Positions 62,028 to 64,000 of a DNA stretch of 64,000 bases are shown here, one piece after another. Made by a program: the position numbers and the translations under genes. A model generated the notes under the pieces. The model saw only the letters and a program-made list of their open reading frames with translations. It was not told the origin of the DNA and made no database searches. Each line of letters begins with the position of its first letter. Position 1 is the first letter of the stretch. Source of the stretch: Mycobacterium sp. SM1 (GTDB lineage Bacteria > Actinomycetota > Actinomycetes > Mycobacteriales > Mycobacteriaceae); NCBI RefSeq assembly GCF_018361265.1, contig NZ_JAFLNH010000004.1:496001-560000 (forward strand). The letters are read 5' to 3'.

Positions 62028-63548
62028 ATGCCCAAACTTGCCCGTTCGGAGTGGTATGACCTCACCCGGGACATGAACTGGACGCTGTCCTATGTCAGCG
62101 AAGAGGAGGCCTGGCCGACCGAGCTGTCCAACGGCTTCGGGTTGCCCGCCGAGGCCTGGTGGACGTGGGATGAGCCCTACAAAATCACCTACCCCGAGTA
62201 CATGCACAACCAGCATGACAAGGACACCGAAGTGTATGCGGTCAACGCCGCCATAGCGCGGTCGAAGGTGTTCGAACAGCTCGATCCCGGCTGGAAGTCG
62301 GCCATCATCGCCCACTACGGCGCGATCGCGGTGCCCGAGTATCTGGCGAGCATCGGCGAGTCGCGGATGGGCCGCTTCGGCCGGGCGGCGGCGTGGCGCA
62401 ACATGGCGCTCTACGGCACCTTGGACGAGATGCGCCACGGCCAGATACAGCTCTACATTCCCTACGGCTTGCTGGGAAGGGAGCCCCGATTCGACTGGGC
62501 GCTCAAGACGGTGCACACCAACGAGTGGGGCGCGATCGCCGCGCGCAGCCTGTTCGACGACATGTTCACCGCCAATGACGCGGTGTCGACCGCGGTCCAG
62601 CTAACCTTCACCTTCGAGACCGGGTTCACCAACCTGCAATTCCTGGGCATGGCCGCCGACGCGATGAACGTCGGTGACGTCAGCTTCGGCGCGCTGATCT
62701 CCTCCATCCAAACCGACGAGGCCCGTCACGCCCAGCAGGGCGAGCCGACCATTAAGCTGCTCGTCAAGCACGGGCGCAAGGACGTCGCGCAACAGCTGGT
62801 GGATCACATGTTCTGGCGCTCATGGCGGATCTTCGCGCTGCTAACCGGACTGTCGATGGACTACTACACACCGGTGGAGCAGCGCGGCCACTCGTTCAAG
62901 GAGTTCATGCAGGAGTGGATCTGCAAGCAGTTCCTCGACCAGTTCCGCGATTTCGGCCTGGAAAAGCCCTGGTATTGGGACGACATCTTCATCCCGGAGC
63001 TGGACTGGTATCACCACGCGCTGCACCTGGGGGTGTGGTACTGGCGTCCCACCGTGTGGTGGAACCCAGATGGCGGCGTCACCCCGGGCAAGGGACGGGA
63101 CTGGCTGGAGGCCAAGTATCCCGGCTGGAACGACAACTTCGGCCGGCACTGGGACGTGATCACGGAGAACATCCGGGCCGGCAACCCCGAAGCCACCCTG
63201 CCCGAGACGTTGCCCATGGTCTGCAACATGTGCCACATCCCGGTGGTTGCCCCGGCTGGCTACAACGCCGGCAAGCTCTCCAGCCCGCTGCCGAGGATCC
63301 TCGATCGCGAGGGGCGGCGCTACACCTTCTGCTCGGAGCCCTGCCAGTGGGTCTTCGAGCAGTCACCGGCACGGTTCCAGGGGCACCTCAACATTGTCGA
63401 CCGGTTCCTCACCGGTCAGATCCAGCCACCGACGATGGAGGGCACGCTCGCCTACATGGGCCTGTCCCCGGCGGAGATGGGGCAGGACGCCGTGAACTAC
63501 GCCTGGGCGTTCGCTGGGCTCCCGCACCGGGGATCTTCGGTCGCCTGA
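62028..63548 (+). CDS. tmoA: T4MO-like monooxygenase alpha subunit (second copy)
   Basis: 506-residue di-iron catalytic subunit, paralogue of the gene at 41909. Ligands: E104 (VPEY), E134/H137 (DEMRHGQ), E197 (TFETGFTNL), E231/H234 (DEARHAQ), with Pro103 and the CNMCH...FCSEPCQW Cys set shared with the other copy. AGGAG lies 7 bases before ATG 62028. High-GC version, unlike the first copy. Followed 34 bp later by tmoB. Confidence 0.95.
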   Translation: MPKLARSEWYDLTRDMNWTLSYVSEEEAWPTELSNGFGLPAEAWWTWDEPYKITYPEYMHNQHDKDTEVYAVNAAIARSKVFEQLDPGWKSAIIAHYGAIAVPEYLASIGESRMGRFGRAAAWRNMALYGTLDEMRHGQIQLYIPYGLLGREPRFDWALKTVHTNEWGAIAARSLFDDMFTANDAVSTAVQLTFTFETGFTNLQFLGMAADAMNVGDVSFGALISSIQTDEARHAQQGEPTIKLLVKHGRKDVAQQLVDHMFWRSWRIFALLTGLSMDYYTPVEQRGHSFKEFMQEWICKQFLDQFRDFGLEKPWYWDDIFIPELDWYHHALHLGVWYWRPTVWWNPDGGVTPGKGRDWLEAKYPGWNDNFGRHWDVITENIRAGNPEATLPETLPMVCNMCHIPVVAPAGYNAGKLSSPLPRILDREGRRYTFCSEPCQWVFEQSPARFQGHLNIVDRFLTGQIQPPTMEGTLAYMGLSPAEMGQDAVNYAWAFAGLPHRGSSVA

Positions 63549-63582
63549 CGACGAGGCGCAAGACGAAAGGAGGGCTGCGGCA

Positions 63583-63828
63583 ATGGCGCTGTTTCCGCTG
63601 CAGGCGGTGTTCGACGGGGATTTCGTGGCGCTGGTGGTGCCTGTCGATGACACCGACCCGATGAATGTGGTCGCCGAGAAGGTGGCCCACCACGTGGTGG
63701 GCCATCGGGTTGCGGCGCAAGACCGGCCGCTGGCGGTTCGGCACAACGGCGCCACCCTGCCCGGCGACGCGACCCTGGCCAGCACGCAAATTACCCCGAT
63801 GGATGTGATCCAGGTGGGATACGAATGA
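63583..63828 (+). CDS. tmoB: TmoB-like gamma subunit (second copy)
   Basis: 81-residue gamma subunit (FPLQAVFDGDFVALVVPVDDTDP, VAHHVVGHRV). AAAGGAGG site before ATG. Overlaps tmoC by 4 bp (ATGA), so the canonical tmoABC arrangement is preserved here. Confidence 0.92.
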   Translation: MALFPLQAVFDGDFVALVVPVDDTDPMNVVAEKVAHHVVGHRVAAQDRPLAVRHNGATLPGDATLASTQITPMDVIQVGYE

Positions 63829-64000
63829 GCAACGAGGCGCCGCTGCGCTGGGTTGAGGTCCCCGAAGCCCAAGACCTGTGGGAGGGCGACCTCATCGACG
63901 CCGAGGTCGAGGGCGAGCAGGTGCTCATCGTGCACCACCTGGACGGCTCGTTCGCCGCCTATCAGGGGCTGTGCCCGCATCAGGAGGTGCTGCTGGCCGA
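63825..64000 (+). CDS. tmoC: Rieske ferredoxin TmoC-like (partial, runs off the window)
   Basis: 58 codons present: WVEVPEAQDLWEGDLIDAEV, then QVLIVHHLDGSFAAYQGLCPHQE with the first Cys-His pair. Second pair lies beyond the end. Nearly the same as the displaced Rieske gene at 38164. Confidence 0.93.
   Translation, partial: MSNEAPLRWVEVPEAQDLWEGDLIDAEVEGEQVLIVHHLDGSFAAYQGLCPHQEVLLA

Noticed and set aside
1-64000. tRNA, rRNA and CRISPR arrays
   Set aside because: No cloverleaf-like block with a CCA-end context, no rRNA sequence and no regularly spaced repeats were noticed on reading.

Overview
The window looks like a high-GC actinobacterium, most likely a Mycobacterium or close relative. The evidence is the GC-rich coding with frequent GTG starts and 4-bp ATGA/GTGA overlaps, mycobacterial-type insertion sequences (IS1549/IS1634-like, IS3 and IS5), and actinobacterial-style Dmp/Hsa meta-cleavage genes. 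Identification is by reading protein motifs only; no database search was run.

Layout. 1-3.4 kb: a peptidase S51-like protein and a BisC-type molybdopterin reductase, both on the minus strand. 3.8-18.8 kb: a complete aerobic phenol/catechol meta-cleavage island. It holds a GlcG/HbpS-like protein, an IclR regulator, lower-pathway genes (hydratase, acylating acetaldehyde dehydrogenase, aldolase, oxalocrotonate decarboxylase, tautomerase, semialdehyde dehydrogenase), an unknown protein with a second IclR, then the phenol hydroxylase operon (DmpLMNO-like), a repair-type ferredoxin, catechol 2,3-dioxygenase and the reductase DmpP. No semialdehyde hydrolase (DmpD) is present, so ring-fission product would go through the dehydrogenase/oxalocrotonate branch. 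18.9-20.9 kb: a decayed IS1634-type element with recognisable ends.

20.9-34.5 kb: a second catabolic block of visibly lower GC. It has an XRE-TetR double-HTH regulator, an acyl-CoA dehydrogenase, an APH-fold kinase-like protein, an SDR, a TetR with a perfect operator, a phenylacetyl-CoA-epoxidase-like multicomponent oxygenase whose PaaD is split into two genes, another SDR, an acyl-CoA ligase, a wrecked IS3 element and a UbiX/UbiD pair. 34.7-37.2 kb is an IS cluster. 37.2-47.1 kb (minus strand, lower GC) is a toluene-4-monooxygenase-like locus in the order A-B-D-E, two SCP2-like proteins, displaced C, cyclase. A small ABM-type protein, a 5' fragment resembling a group II intron, a benzyl-alcohol-type dehydrogenase and an aldehyde dehydrogenase lie next to it. 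47.5-48.6 kb is an intact IS5 element with a 3-bp target duplication.

49.2-64 kb returns to high GC: a fused 3-oxoacid CoA-transferase, a 2-oxoacid dehydrogenase complex (E1a, E1b, E3, E2), a two-gene split PEP-synthase-like pair resembling phenylphosphate synthase in architecture, a HAD phosphatase, a beta-hydroxyacid dehydrogenase-like protein, a third IclR, and a second T4MO-like operon in canonical order A-B-C running off the end.

How it fits together: two T4MO-like monooxygenases and one phenol hydroxylase could hydroxylate an aromatic ring in steps to a catechol, which the meta pathway cleaves to pyruvate and acetyl-CoA. Six near-identical palindromes (GTTCC-N7-GGAAC) sit upstream of the phenol genes, all three IclR transcription units and the second tmo operon, and suggest one IclR-controlled regulon spanning both ends of the window. 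None was seen in the lower-GC middle, which looks like separately acquired DNA. Main oddities are the split PaaD with a PaaC that has regained ExxH motifs, the displaced tmoC, the phenylphosphate-synthase-like pair, and the absence of cognate reductases for three of the four oxygenases.
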